The notes beneath the pieces were generated by a model, which worked only from the letters and a program-made list of their open reading frames with translations, made no database searches and was not told the DNA's origin. The position numbers were made by a program, and so were the translations under genes. Below, piece after piece: positions 36,233-47,983 of a DNA stretch of 64,000 nucleotides (its first letter is position 1; each line of letters starts with the position of its first letter). The DNA is from Onchidella celtica (Eukaryota; Mollusca; Gastropoda; Systellommatophora; Onchidiidae), in assembly GCA_963931925.1 (NCBI GenBank), contig OZ007574.1:37025438-37089437 (forward strand), written 5' to 3'.

Positions 36233-36425
36233 ATTTTCATGTGTAGGGAAACAAACGGCAACGGAAAGGTCGAAAACCTTTCAAGTATAACAGTGAATTA
36301 GAACGAGTGTTTCCATTTGTACACAAACGCCATTCTCGTGTACACATGGAAACACTCTTTTAAAAAATTTTTTTTACTACTTGATAGATTTTTGCCGTTT
36401 CCGTTTCCTTAAACATGAAAACACG
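36233..36425. mobile_element. Foldback MITE family M4, copy 1
   Basis: The ends are an imperfect inverted repeat: TTTTCATGTGTAGGGAAAC on the left against CCTTAAACATGAAAA on the right, continuing through AACGGCAACGG / CCGTTTCCG. The centre holds a second palindrome (GTGTTTCCATTTGTACAC / GTGTACACATGGAAACAC). A relative lies at 39668-39853. Confidence 0.65.
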
Positions 36426-36736
36426 GTATTACATAGTTTCTGACTGTGACGATTTCCCTGTCGAGTGCCAAATTTCATGCCGGGAGTCGTTACTGTTTCT
36501 TTGTCTGAGACGAAACTGGAAAGTCCGCTCTTTGCTTCCTGAAGTTTTCAACAACAACGAACTTAATATTGCTTTCACTGTTCCGCCGTGTTATAGTTAA
36601 TAGCCATGGGGTTATTGTGTAGCCTACAGTGAATGGATCACTAAGAGCTTCCTGTCTCTTGTTATTGTCAAAGTTAGATGTGAGTTATGCATTAGCGGGA
36701 GAAGGAGAAAAGAGAATACTTTTCCACCTGGTTTTG

Positions 36737-37015
36737 GCCACCTTATTTTTTGTTTGTTTGTTTTGTTTTGTTTTGGTTCCAACTCCACTTTTTGTACAAC
36801 TGAACAATTCGAAGTAAATGTTTGCGGCTTTCGTATAATGAAAAGGAGTTAGAATAAATCGGAACTGTGAAACAGCTTGATAAGTGCCACAACACATTTT
36901 AAACAGGTGTCAAAGTGTGCGTTTGTTGTATCTCTTCTACATACTAAAAATAATAATTATCTCCAGTTTTTTTTTTTCAGAGAATGGAGACAGGACAAAC
37001 AAGAACTAAGGTGTC
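36737..37015. mobile_element. MITE family M3, copy B
   Basis: Shares GGTTCCAACTCCACTTTTTG, GTTAGAATAAATCGGAACTG and AACAAGAACTAAGGTG with copy A (28130-28372) in the same order. The left end is altered by a TTTTG-rich expansion. Confidence 0.8.
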
Positions 37016-38117
37016 GTTTTACTAATGGTATAATTTCAACGAAAGTTTGCGGGCCTAGTAATAATAAACGGAACAAAACACATACCAAAAAAAAACAACA
37101 CAAAAACATCCAGAATGTTAGCAAACACACGGAGATAAGTGTTAAAGTTAAGGTATTTTGGGGCAGCGTATTGGAAGGATAAGGTGCACACGCAGTTTAG
37201 AGTTGAAAAAAAAAATGGACAAAATTCAGTCGTTGAGATTGTGTATTTACGATTTTTTTTTTTTTTTAGCTACACAGACGCATTTTCGTCAAGTAAAATC
37301 TAAAAGTGTGATCGGAATTGTGTACTTCGTCTCTCTTTATACATTGGTTTCGAAAAACAACTTTATCCCATCTGTGTATTTGTGCATGAAATTGTCGTGT
37401 AGCATTAAACTCTGTGAGTCTTTACATCGATTCTAAGTACCGTTATTAATGTGACCTGGATCTAAATCTATACTTGGGCTTGGTACAGAGAATTTGCAAG
37501 AGTTACCTTGATTTTAATGCTAATAATCATAAGTGTATATATCATAATTTATATTCTAAGAGACGGGAGAAGCAGTTTCATATGATTTTCATTTATAATC
37601 ATTTTGTATATTATATAATTTCATTATTCAACAGTCTGCCACAATGCAGACTGAGATCCCCCCCCCCCCCCCCAGCTTGTCACGTTTTCAGGCTTCACAT
37701 GTTTTTAGGCGTCACCCTAGAAGAATCTTTCACCGAGTGGGGGACCGAGAGCTATAATTACGTAAGGCCCCTCTCTCTGCCTCTCTCATAGCGAATTTAT
37801 TCCTAGCTTACATCGTCAACAAGAAACATTTCTCTTGACATTTCTTAACATACGAAACCGCATTCTTGCAGTGAAAGTAATGCGTTTATAGATGTCACAG
37901 TGGTAGATCCTTGACCTGAAGAGGACGTTAAGTTTCACTGAAGTGCAGCCGCAAAGTTGGGCGATTGCCGTACGGTTTCGTGTGTGGAGACGTATGTTTA
38001 TATGTCTAACGGAAGTATGGATACAAGGCTGGGTCAGAAGTTGCGTATATAGGTAAGTATGTTTATTATTTATTTTGTCAAGCTTTGCCACTTTATTTGC
38101 ATCAGCGGAATGTTGAA
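37016..38117. other. Non-coding DNA
   Basis: Includes a 16-base C run at 37658-37673. No gene or repeat family seen. Confidence 0.4.
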
Positions 38118-38500
<383 letters not shown>

Positions 38501-39667
38501 TCTCTACAGTGTTTCATCCTGAACTTTACCTGTCATAAAAACACAAGGATTACAACCCGTATAATGAGTACGCAGCTGTACGGCAGTAAGTGGTAGTGAG
38601 AGTATCACTTTTGTTTGTTTTTTCTGCCTTTATCGTACCTTCCCAGACACTGCCCTTTCGTTAACAATGTAAACGTCTTTATCGATCAATATGAAACCGA
38701 TTGATTTTGCTGTGACTGTGATAGGATTCGATGTAGCATTTAGGCTAGTTACTTTTAGTGCACTGAATGAAATCTCTTGTGCTTGGGTTTAAGCACAGAG
38801 TATGTATGTATAGAGAGTTTTCACTGTTGGTCGATTTGCACTGCGAGATACTGGGGGGCTCTACAAAACCACTGTTAGCATGGAGCGGAAAGTAGGTCGC
38901 TGCGGTAAACAATATCCGTTTGGGCATTTCCACGGGGCATAGGAGCTTGCAAACGGTTGTAAATATTTTCAATCAGCCCAAAAATATGAACAAACCACAG
39001 TAAATAGATATCCACTCTACCTTTGGCGAAGACGGTCTCTTTGAATTCTTCAATTCTTTGTTTACCACAGTGACCTAATTTCATAATTTGGCGGAAGTGA
39101 GATCTCTCAATAAATCTATACTCTCTGGTTTAAGGCCCAAAGCATACCGGGTAAAATCTATTTTTCCTTGATTTTGTATACTGTTGAGATAAGCGGGGCC
39201 TTGGGCACTAATGAGACTGAAACAAGTTTGTCTTGCCAACTGACTCAAAATGGATTTCAAGTCCAGGCTGAACAAAAACAGCTTGACTCGGTGAGCTACT
39301 AGCCTTAATGTGTGATGTGGACCGTGGAGTTAAACGTAACCCCTTGTGCTGCCGAGGTTGAAAGAAGTCTTGTCTGACAAGTTCAGGCAAGACAAAACTG
39401 ACTTGAGCCTTGAGGCGGTAAGAGAGGCCTCGCACACTGAGTCAAAATAAGACGCAACACGGACACGACTCGATACTCTACGGAGTTTAATATCAAATAA
39501 GTAGACAGACGCCTTCCATATAAAACTCTTAAATTCCGAATTGACCATGAACAAAAATTGTCTCAATCTGATTTTGTTTCCCAAATTCCTGTTTCCTTTA
39601 GTTCGTCTCCTTACCTCCTATTCAGACTTTCAATGCATGCTTTGATGTAGGAAGGTGATTTAAGCTG
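38501..39667. other. Non-coding DNA
   Basis: Holds GAGACTGAAACAAGTTTGTC at about 39211 and a nearby inverted relative, part of a dispersed repeat also at 31430 and 33600. No gene. Confidence 0.4.
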
Positions 39668-39853
39668 TTTTTTCATATGTACGGAAACTGAAACGGCAAC
39701 GTAAACGTCAAAAAACCTCTCAAGTAGTGAACTAGAAAGAATGTTTTCATGTGTACGGAAACGGCATGGAAAGACTCTTTCTTTCTACTACTTGATGGAT
39801 TTTTTGACGTTTCTTTTTCTGCTTCCGTACACATGAAAACATACCCTAATAAT
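39668..39853. mobile_element. Foldback MITE family M4, copy 2
   Basis: Left arm TTTTTTCATATGTACGGAAAC with AACGGCAACGTAAACGTCAA; right arm TTGACGTTTC and CCGTACACATGAAAAC. The arms pair around a short centre. Shares CTCAAGTAGTGAACTAGAA-like and CTACTTGATGGATTTTT landmarks with 36233-36425. Confidence 0.68.
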
Positions 39854-40941
39854 AGTCACACGTTTTTGGTTTGTTCGTTTGCGGTATTTAGTTTTGGTTC
39901 TATTGTGGCGGATGGAGTTTGAGGTGATAACACGCTGCGAATAAGTAGGATTTCACGAGCAAATAAAGGCCCATTTACCTAATGAACATTTTCCCCGACT
40001 GTTTTTTGTAAGTGATATTGGTTTTCAGAGACAATACGAAAGCTTCCCGATGACAAATTTTCTAATGATAAGGAATGAGCGAAGCAGATTAACTGCCTAT
40101 ACGGGGCCGTAAAACAACTTAGAAAAACTGCCATAATTTGCCATCGCCGTCACGAGTGAAAACTCGATCGGCCAGGGATGAGCACTCGAGCGAAGCAGAC
40201 TAAAAATAATTTTTAAAAAAGGCATAATACTGTTATATTTCTTTTTTTCTTTCTTTTTTTTTTTAAAATCTCTTTTCATGGCTGTGTCCTTCTCTAGGGC
40301 ATTCATTATCAGTAGCCAATGGTTCCGCCCAAATTTGTGGCTTATCACAGACAAATATGCAGATTAATTAATTCATTAATTACGAGCTGGTGAAAATGTT
40401 GTCTCCCCTCAGCACAGCGCAAATAACGCCCAATCTCGTCGCAAGAGATAAATGTTAATGAGAAATGCGTGCAATCAGGGAAAGAATGGCGTGTACAGAG
40501 ATCGTTAAGTTGTGTTTCCCGTTATTTTCCCCGTTGCTGTTGTTAAATGTGGTTTTTGAAGGTCAAATGTATTACTCTTTAGGGCCCACAGAATTCTGGA
40601 TATGAAGCTCAGTTAGGAAAAGGGATTTAATTACAAAAATAATTTGTAACTCACGTTTAGGCTATTGTGTCTTCTCATGAAATTCACTTTGAACTACGTA
40701 GCAGATTATGCACACGTTAGAATCTCATCTCATCTCATAAATCTGTAAACAAATCTTGATCTTTGACGGACGAAGTCATCAGTTTCCAAACGATATCCAT
40801 GAGAAAAAAAAAAACCCAAACAGACAAAAACTAAACTACTAACAAAACAGGGCCGAATAATCTTGAAGATCAAGTCGATACATTTGAACAGGTGATGGCA
40901 GAATCAAAATTTAGGAGTAACTTCAGAACAGGCTAACACAC

Positions 40942-40981
40942 GCAACACACACACACACGCACGCACGCACACACACACACA

Positions 40982-41031
<50 letters not shown>

Positions 41032-41046
41032 AACAAACAAACAAAC
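40942..41046 (+). repeat. (CA/CG)n and CAAA microsatellite
   Basis: About 85 bp of mixed ACAC and GCAC dinucleotides, then four or more ACAA tetranucleotides. Confidence 0.95.
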
Positions 41047-41265
41047 AACATCAGTTTGGATGACCGGTAAAATATTCATCATTACATTTTAACTTGAAGT
41101 CAATATAAGCTGCTTCTGATTCGAAATCCTCGCCTCAGGACTTTAGCTAAGATAATAGGTGGATTGTGCTTCATCTACATTTCACCCTCCCGACACACTG
41201 AACACGCATAGCTTGGAACGACAAGCTCAAAAGGGAGAAAAAAAATGACGTTTATGTGTCTTGCT

Positions 41266-41700
41266 AACTTCACAAGATAAGATAAAATAAGAATTACTTT
41301 ATCATCCCAGAGGGAGTTTCTCTTCCACAGAGTGTTTAAGAGCACATACGTGGTATACTTAACATCATTAGCATAAACATATTTCATAACTCAGTAAGCT
41401 CAATAACAGGCATACATGAAGTGACGTGGTAAGGAAACTTAGTAAAATAATTAATATGGCACACATCTAGCTAAAATGTCTTGTTGAGCCGAATTGCAGA
41501 GGGTAAAAACGCTCTTCCGCATCTTTCTCTGTTTGCTCTCGTGTTTATTATTCTGTGGCTCCTGGATGATCTAGAAATTTGATGAAGCTCGTGATGGTGA
41601 GTGTCATTTAATTTCACCCCCGAGTCATCTGCAGCAACTTCAAAATTTGAATATCAACACCTGTATAGATGTTTCAAATATCATGGTTCGAGCCCCTTAA
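41266..41700 (-). mobile_element. 3' fragment of a Rex1/CR1-like LINE
   Basis: On the minus strand the end of a coding region reads CGRAFLPSAIRLNKTF then stop, matching the typical last residues of Rex1/CR1-type LINE proteins (FxPSAIRLxN). The 3' UTR follows and ends in an AAGATAAGATAAAATAAG-type repeat with TTTATCATCCCAGAGGGAG just before it. No larger part of the element is present. The clade is inferred. Confidence 0.5.
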
Positions 41701-42781
41701 TTTAGTATCTCCGGTAAACACGCCAGGTTCGAGCACTTTGCATTTTCAGCAGGAAGCTCGTTAGGAGCTGCAGGGCCCAATAATTCTATTAATCGTTGCT
41801 GTTCTCTTTTGAACCTGCAATGTGGTGTTAGCACGAGGGATGGGTTGCAATGTGTTATTGTGTGTATTCGACAGAACTAGATTACCCTGGGGCAGGACCT
41901 TCTAAGGCGGGCCAATATTGGGAGCAATTGGTGCAATTGGCTTATAACCATCCCTGGTTTTCAAAGAACTTTTTCTTCCCAAACCCCATAGTTACAATCA
42001 TGCAGCTCTACGATTGGTCTCAGGGGATTAAGATTCTAAGTCGGAAGAACACTGTATGCAATTATAAGAAAATAAGAAAAACATCAACAGGAAAATGAGA
42101 ATAATAAACTGATCCTGTTCCGGATTTTCTCTTTGTTGGAAAGCGTCATCGTCGTTACAGCTCGTTTTCGAATTAATAATATTACTTGGCCCTCTGACTC
42201 GGGGAGTACAAAGATGTGATTTTTAAAGCTGTTTTTCGATCAACAGTAAACTGAGGCACAGAGCAAAATTTCTTGTCCTACTTCCGGCTCAAAAAGTCGG
42301 AGCAGTTTCTTCTGTTCAACCCAGTTGTGGTTCAAAATCAACGAAAGTATAAAAAAATATGGCGAACTTCAAGAGCTTTTCAATTCTAAAATTAGAAGAA
42401 CATCTCAGCATTCCTGAAAAAAGGGCGCCACAGCCTAGGCAGGGCATACAGGCCATCCGATATAATTATTATATACGCATTTGACAGCAGACAAAAACTA
42501 CAATAATATCGATCATTGTTTGTGACAAGACCCGTAATTCCACTGCCACATCTTTCTTTACGTTTTCTTTACTTTTTGCTTTTAATTGTAATTGTGAGTA
42601 AATGGGGTATCTTCATGATGAAAATATTATTTTGTTTAAGGAATGAAGCGATAGTGCTTTTGGTTATAAGTGCGGCCGGTGTCCGTTTACTTTTTCGGAT
42701 GTCGGGTAATAAGTTGTGGATCAAGTTTTAGAGCACCATTTTTAACCTGAATGCTGTCGTAGTAAGGAAAAATGTCTTATA
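41701..42781. other. Non-coding DNA
   Basis: No gene or repeat recognised. Confidence 0.4.
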
Positions 42782-43039
42782 GGGAACGGGATTGAATGAC
42801 ACAGTTACTATGTTTAGATTTACGTCATGGAACATTCGAACTGTTCAACGCGGCGGTTAAGCACAGTTATGGACTTTGTGCAAACTTTTCATGTGCAGTT
42901 GATCTTTGTGCCTCCAATCGCCTTTACAAAGTCCATAACAGCTGTGCTTAACCACCGCGTTGAACAGGTCGAATGTCACATGACGTCACCGGTAAATCTA
43001 AATTTTAATATAGTAATTGTGTCATTAAATTCCGTTCCC
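42782..43039. mobile_element. Foldback MITE family M5, copy 1 (complete)
   Basis: Arms of about 100 bp pair end to end: GGGAACGGGATTGAATGACA on the left against the reverse complement of GTCATTAAATTCCGTTCCC on the right. The short centre carries GTGCAGTTGATCTTTGTGCC. TA flanks both ends (42780-42781 and 43040-43041). Non-coding. Confidence 0.85.
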
Positions 43040-44686
43040 TACGCGTCAAAACCAAAATTTTCCCCAAAAAAGAAAAACAACAAAACCCCGCACACACATT
43101 GTAGTCTTTGTTCAGTTTTTTTTGTGTGTGTGCATGATGACGGAGAGAAACCATTAGTGGAACAAAAGTATGACCCAGATAGAGCACGCCGTGGCTCTGG
43201 TCAAATCGGGCGTAAGGTGAAATTTTTATACCTCTTTAAGAAATCAAAATAATTCTAATACGATTTGAATGCAGAAAAATGGCTAATCTTTCATATGATA
43301 AACAAATCTCAATTTCCATAGATACTTTTTCCCCCGTGGAGAGATTTTCTCAGGAGTTTGGTCTCTCGCTTTGAGTCCGATTTTGCCAGATCCACTCACA
43401 TATTAAAAAGTGAATTTGACTTAGATTGACGAATGTGGCATTTTTTCGTTACATGACAGAGTGTCGGAAGAATTCGGCTGTTCAGAATTCTGAGATTGCC
43501 ACTTGTAAAAAATTACCGATGGATATTTGCCATATTGTTGTAGGCGACATTTAGCCGATTTTGAGGTTTTGTCATAAAAGTGGTTCTCTCACTCCTAATT
43601 TTATTATATAATATAATTGTCACATGGGTGTATTTTTCGTGGGCATTTTTATGTAAGCTTACGTTTTAGATTTCGAAGCGTATTTCACGCAAACTTTATT
43701 TCACACCACTCTTCAAACTGTCAACCCTCAGTTTCTCCAACAAGAAGGAAACAAAAAAGCAATCAAGCACAGGGGGCCAACAGCCTTCATCTGAGGCCCC
43801 CGAGAAACAAAAGACCTTGCACCAAAGAAGTTCGAGACAGACAATGAGACGTAAAAACAAATGGCAGACCTGAGATTTCTTAATAGCATGATACTTAGAG
43901 GCTAAACTATAAGTAAGTCCGACACGCAATCGACTTAATTGCGTCTGGGCTGTGGCTGGAAATGATGTTATTAGAGCACAAAAAAATACTGAATGGAAAT
44001 AAACTCAGTGTAAGCGGCTTCCAATTGTCACTTCAGTTGTCAGATTTTACTGGGGTGTGAGCTGAAAGTTCTGGGTCTTTAGGGTGAAAGTCATTCAACG
44101 GAAGTGAACGGTATTTGATAGTAATATCGGCTCGCTGTAATAACGAGAGCTCTTGTCATTTTCGTTCTCAGACTAGGAAATAATGCGGCAAACGTGGCCA
44201 AGGTCTGCCTGTTTTTCTTTCATGCCTGTATTATTATTACCATTATTATTTCGCTTAAATTTCGCTTCCAGTTTTTCTGTCACAAAAATGCCCGATCAGG
44301 CAAGTCATTTTATGATAAAGCCATTTTGTGATAAACGAAAAATGGCAGAATGATATACTGATACAATGATAATACTGCAGGTGACCCTGACTCGGAGAGA
44401 GAAGAACGAGGTGGCTTCGATTACTCACATTGTCACGGCCCTTCCCAATCGCTAATCTATGAAAATGCACTTGGTGTGTGTGTGTGTGTGTGTGTGTGTT
44501 CTGTTCTCCCAGTGCTTGCATGATTACCTGTAAAATCTCATTAACCGATTTGTGTGGCATGGTGAAGATAAATAGTTCATGATATGAGCCGTCGAACAAG
44601 CATTTTTTAATTTAAAGTACAGAGCCTACAAAATTATAAAGCGCTCTCTCGAACAATTGGTTTATTTTAATTATTGATTTTAACTT
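43040..44686. other. Non-coding DNA with a GT microsatellite
   Basis: A (GT)n tract lies at 44473-44500. No gene is supported; the 114-codon minus-strand frame at 44255-44599 overlaps it and has no domain. Confidence 0.4.
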
Positions 44687-44909
44687 GGAGAATTTACCGA
44701 TGACATCATGGGGCATTCGAACTGTTCAACCCGGTGGTAAAGCACAGTTGTTATGGACTTTGTAAGGGCGATTCGAGGCACAAAGATCAACTGCACATGA
44801 AAAGTGTGTACAAAGTCCTTAACTGTGCTTTACCGCCGCGTTGAAACAGTTCGAATGTCCCATGACGTAAATCTAAATATAGTAACTGTGTCATTCAATC
44901 CGGTTCCCT
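44687..44909. mobile_element. Foldback MITE family M5, copy 2 (left end lost)
   Basis: The centre is the reverse complement of copy 1's centre (GGCACAAAGATCAACTGCAC), so this copy is inverted relative to it. The right arm is complete to GGTTCCC with TA next. The left arm stops about 40 bp short of the expected terminus. Confidence 0.8.
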
Positions 44910-45284
44910 AAGCATTCGTCTCGAGCGGAAATAAAACAAAAGTGTAACGTCCAAGTGTTAAAGCGGCAAATTATGCTGCCTACTTGTTTTGGAAGGCCTA
45001 CCGGGCAGCGAAATAAATTTTTACTGGGCCAGACATGGTCACAATGTTCCTCAATACAAAATGCATCATTTTACAAAACATTTTCTACAATATTTTACAT
45101 GTATTTTGGTTAGAAACCCCGGAGAAAGTCATTGTTTTATAATCTTTACCGCTCTGCACTGCAGCTGGCGTGATCCATGCCTTTGGCAACCAATTCAATC
45201 GATGGTTTGAAACATGATCCACAGTCTGGAAATGATAAAATGCAATAGTATAGAAAATAAAATATACTTCAAAATAAATTGCGG

Positions 45285-45412
45285 CTTTACTCCTCGTTTG
45301 TTCCATCTCTATTTTCTGAAAAAAAACTAGAGATCTTTTAGTACGCAGAAGAGGTATAACAAATGCACACCTGTTTAAAATGCTCTGTGGCACTTATCAG
45401 GCTGTTTCACAG
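45285..45412 (-). mobile_element. MITE family M3, copy C (truncated)
   Basis: Read on the minus strand it shares the M3 interior (AACAGCCTGATAAGTGCCAC, TTTTAAACAGGTGTGCATTT, GCGTACTAAAAGATCTC). Around 45345 it keeps the uninterrupted CAGAAGAGGTATAACAAATG, the site occupied by an M2 element in copy D. Confidence 0.78.
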
Positions 45413-45481
45413 TGTGAATGGAAATATTGCACTGTTGTTTTAATTTGCACTGATTTGCTCTAGTCGAACCCTTTATCATAA

Positions 45482-46674
45482 TGTCACAAATCCCAGACTG
45501 GGAGATGTAATAAGTTATGACAGGACAACAATCACGAACGAACAAGTTTAACACTTAACAGAACAACCCATCAGACTCACACATTTATTAAACATAATTA
45601 TACAGATAATAGCGCAATTACATACATTATATTATTGAAATTAACTGCCGTACAACGGCCTTATTCTCACATGCACTCTTCCTCGGATCCACAACCCGGT
45701 AGTTACTTCCTAAAGGCACTTCGGCCTCAGCCTCTCCCCTCAGGGTCTTAATAGCACATTAATAATTCACTGGCACCGCAGTCTCTCAATATCACCTTCC
45801 TATTGTCATACACCTTAGCATTCCACTAGCACCTCAGCAGGGCAATAGCACATTATCGTTTCAATAGCCCATCAACATGGCAATAGTACATTATCATTTC
45901 AATAGCCCATCAACATGGCAATAGTACATTATCACATTCACGCTCATATCTACGTCCCTGTCCGTGGCCAGACTGCCACGACTTTATGTGCCTCTACTGT
46001 CCTGCACCGACAGCCTCACTCTTGGCCTATGTGTGGCCCCCGGCCCTATGCTGGCCTATCCCCTGTGCTCACCGAGGTGGGTCTTTGGCCCGTCCCCGAC
46101 ACCTACAAGAATAACATTACATTGGTATAATACCCTACCATTTCTATTCACTCCACCTCTCCTTACAACCCATGAAGCGTACACACAATAGTTCACCTTT
46201 CACTCACCAATCATCTTACGGTAACACACCTCCATCGGAGTACACACTACTCACTCGCGCTACAAATCCATGAACTCAACTTTCATCTATCGCTCATGGC
46301 GCACATTGCTATATCCAATATCAAGGACTTCCACATTCCTCACATATACTTATTTACATCATGGTAATAGACGAATATAATATAATACATCAATCATAAT
46401 TATCAATCAACGTTCTACCTACCAGTCATCACTGGAAAAAACACTCTCATCCGTCTTCCGACTGCTCCCCTTATGTTCGCCCGCTGGGCTCTTACTAGCG
46501 TCCGTTCTCTTTGGACTATCTCTGTGCAGTGAACTGGTAATACAGCGCCCTCGCCTCCTTCAGACACCCCACAACTCACAACATGCACGCTTTAACTTAC
46601 TTGTCTACGTGCGTTAATTTTACTCTCCTCCTTTCCCCCGTAATTATTAACTATCGCTCACTCCACTCGTGACA
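45482..46674 (-). repeat. 3' LTR of the Gypsy-type element
   Basis: 1193 bp, TG...CA termini (plus strand starts TGTCACAAATCCC and ends CTCGTGACA). Nearly identical to 51265-52458. Contains a tandem ATAGCCCATCAACATGGCAA repeat near 45865-45925. Confidence 0.95.
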
Positions 46675-46688
46675 TCATCCCCCACCCC
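46675..46688 (-). promoter_or_regulatory. Polypurine tract (plus-strand primer)
   Basis: On the minus strand GGGGTGGGGGATGA lies directly before the TGTCAC of the 3' LTR, the expected place for the purine primer of second-strand synthesis. Confidence 0.85.
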
Positions 46689-47026
46689 AAAAAAATTAAT
46701 GCAATTAATTTCAAATCGCATCAAGATGACTGTCAACGAGTGAGCGTGAGCAATACTTACATAAAAATGACCTACCAATGCCCCTAGCACATAAAATACC
46801 GGAATCAGGGGAAAATATGGGGATCAATATGCCCTGCACTATGCATATATGTATCCCATCATCAATAGCTAACTAAAGACACTACCTAATACAGAATCAA
46901 AAACCAATCAACCTATCAACCATTCTTCATATCATATTTATAATGTCAATATTTTAAAGTCGACTCATTCACACAGATCCTGTCAATGTTCCTGTCCTCC
47001 GATGTATAAGCTCCTGAACTCTTCCC
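46689..47026 (-). other. 3' untranslated part of the LTR element
   Basis: Between the RNase H stop and the polypurine tract. No frame or motif seen. Confidence 0.6.
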
Positions 47027-47983
47027 CTAGGCTCGACTAAGGTAGTCGGCGATATGATTGCTGGTTCCTGGAATTGGTTGAATAACGAAGGTATACGGCT
47101 GCAAAGCCAATGCCCATCTAGACAAGCGTGGGCTGGACGAACGATTCTTTGACAAAAACGTTAGTGGCTTGTGGTCTGTCTGGATACAGAATTCTCGTCC
47201 CATGAGATAACGTCCTAATTTCTGGACGGACCACACAATGGCAAGACACTCCCGCTCTATCACAGAATACTTTCTTTCTCTCTGCAATAACTTCCTACTG
47301 ACATAACATACAGGATGGAGACATTCGTTCTTCTCCTGTAGAAGACAAGCGCCGACACCAGTGTCCGACGCATCCGTTCTGAGGATAAAATTAGATCGAA
47401 AATCGGGTAATATCAGAATGGGTGACGATGATAATGCTGTCACCAAATTATCAAATGCTGTCTGACATTCAGACGTCCACTGGACCTTATCGGGTTGTCC
47501 CTTCTTAGTAAGGTCAGTAAGAGAAGATGACAAGGAGGAAAAATTTGGAATGAACTTTCTGTAATAATTTAAAATTCCCACTAAGCTTCTGACTTGTTTC
47601 TTTGTTTTAGGGATTTGCAACCCTACTAACTTGTCAATTTTTGTTACTTCAGGTCTCTGAACACCTCTACCCATTATATGTCCTAAGAATACTATCTCTG
47701 GACATGCCAAATCCATCTTTGCGGGTTTAGCAGTTAACCCAAAATGACGTAATCGTTGAAAAATTACTGTTAGTGTCTGAATATGATCAGACCATGTCGA
47801 CGTATGACACGCTATATCGTCAAAGAATGACACGGCATTAGGTATGTCCTTTAATACCAGTATGAGAATACAGATACTCTGGTCTCTCATGAAACCTCTG
47901 CAGCCTATCAACATGGAAAACCTTAACTGATCCATCAATGTGGATAGCGTAATCCACCTTCGAAACAACTCGCTCAATAACAT
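47027..47983 (-). CDS. RT (C-terminal part) and RNase H of the Gypsy-type element
   Basis: 318 codons. The first 40 or so residues are read through DNA that belongs to the other frame. Recognisable protein begins near residue 43 with VLKDIPNAVSFFDDIA, carrying the RT catalytic FFDD at residues 53-56 (most relatives have Y-x-DD). The RT thumb and connection follow (FLGHIM, LVGILNYYRKFIPNF), then RNase H with TDAS (D204), the ERECLA glutamates (E243, E245), TDHKPL (D270) and HIADYLSRA at the end. RT motifs before the FFDD are absent, so polymerase activity is not expected. It overlaps the end of the gag-pol frame and lies +1 relative to it. Confidence 0.88.
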   Translation of the reverse strand: MLLSELFRRWITLSTLMDQLRFSMLIGCRGFMRDQSICILILVLKDIPNAVSFFDDIACHTSTWSDHIQTLTVIFQRLRHFGLTAKPAKMDLACPEIVFLGHIMGRGVQRPEVTKIDKLVGLQIPKTKKQVRSLVGILNYYRKFIPNFSSLSSSLTDLTKKGQPDKVQWTSECQTAFDNLVTALSSSPILILPDFRSNFILRTDASDTGVGACLLQEKNECLHPVCYVSRKLLQRERKYSVIERECLAIVWSVQKLGRYLMGREFCIQTDHKPLTFLSKNRSSSPRLSRWALALQPYTFVIQPIPGTSNHIADYLSRA

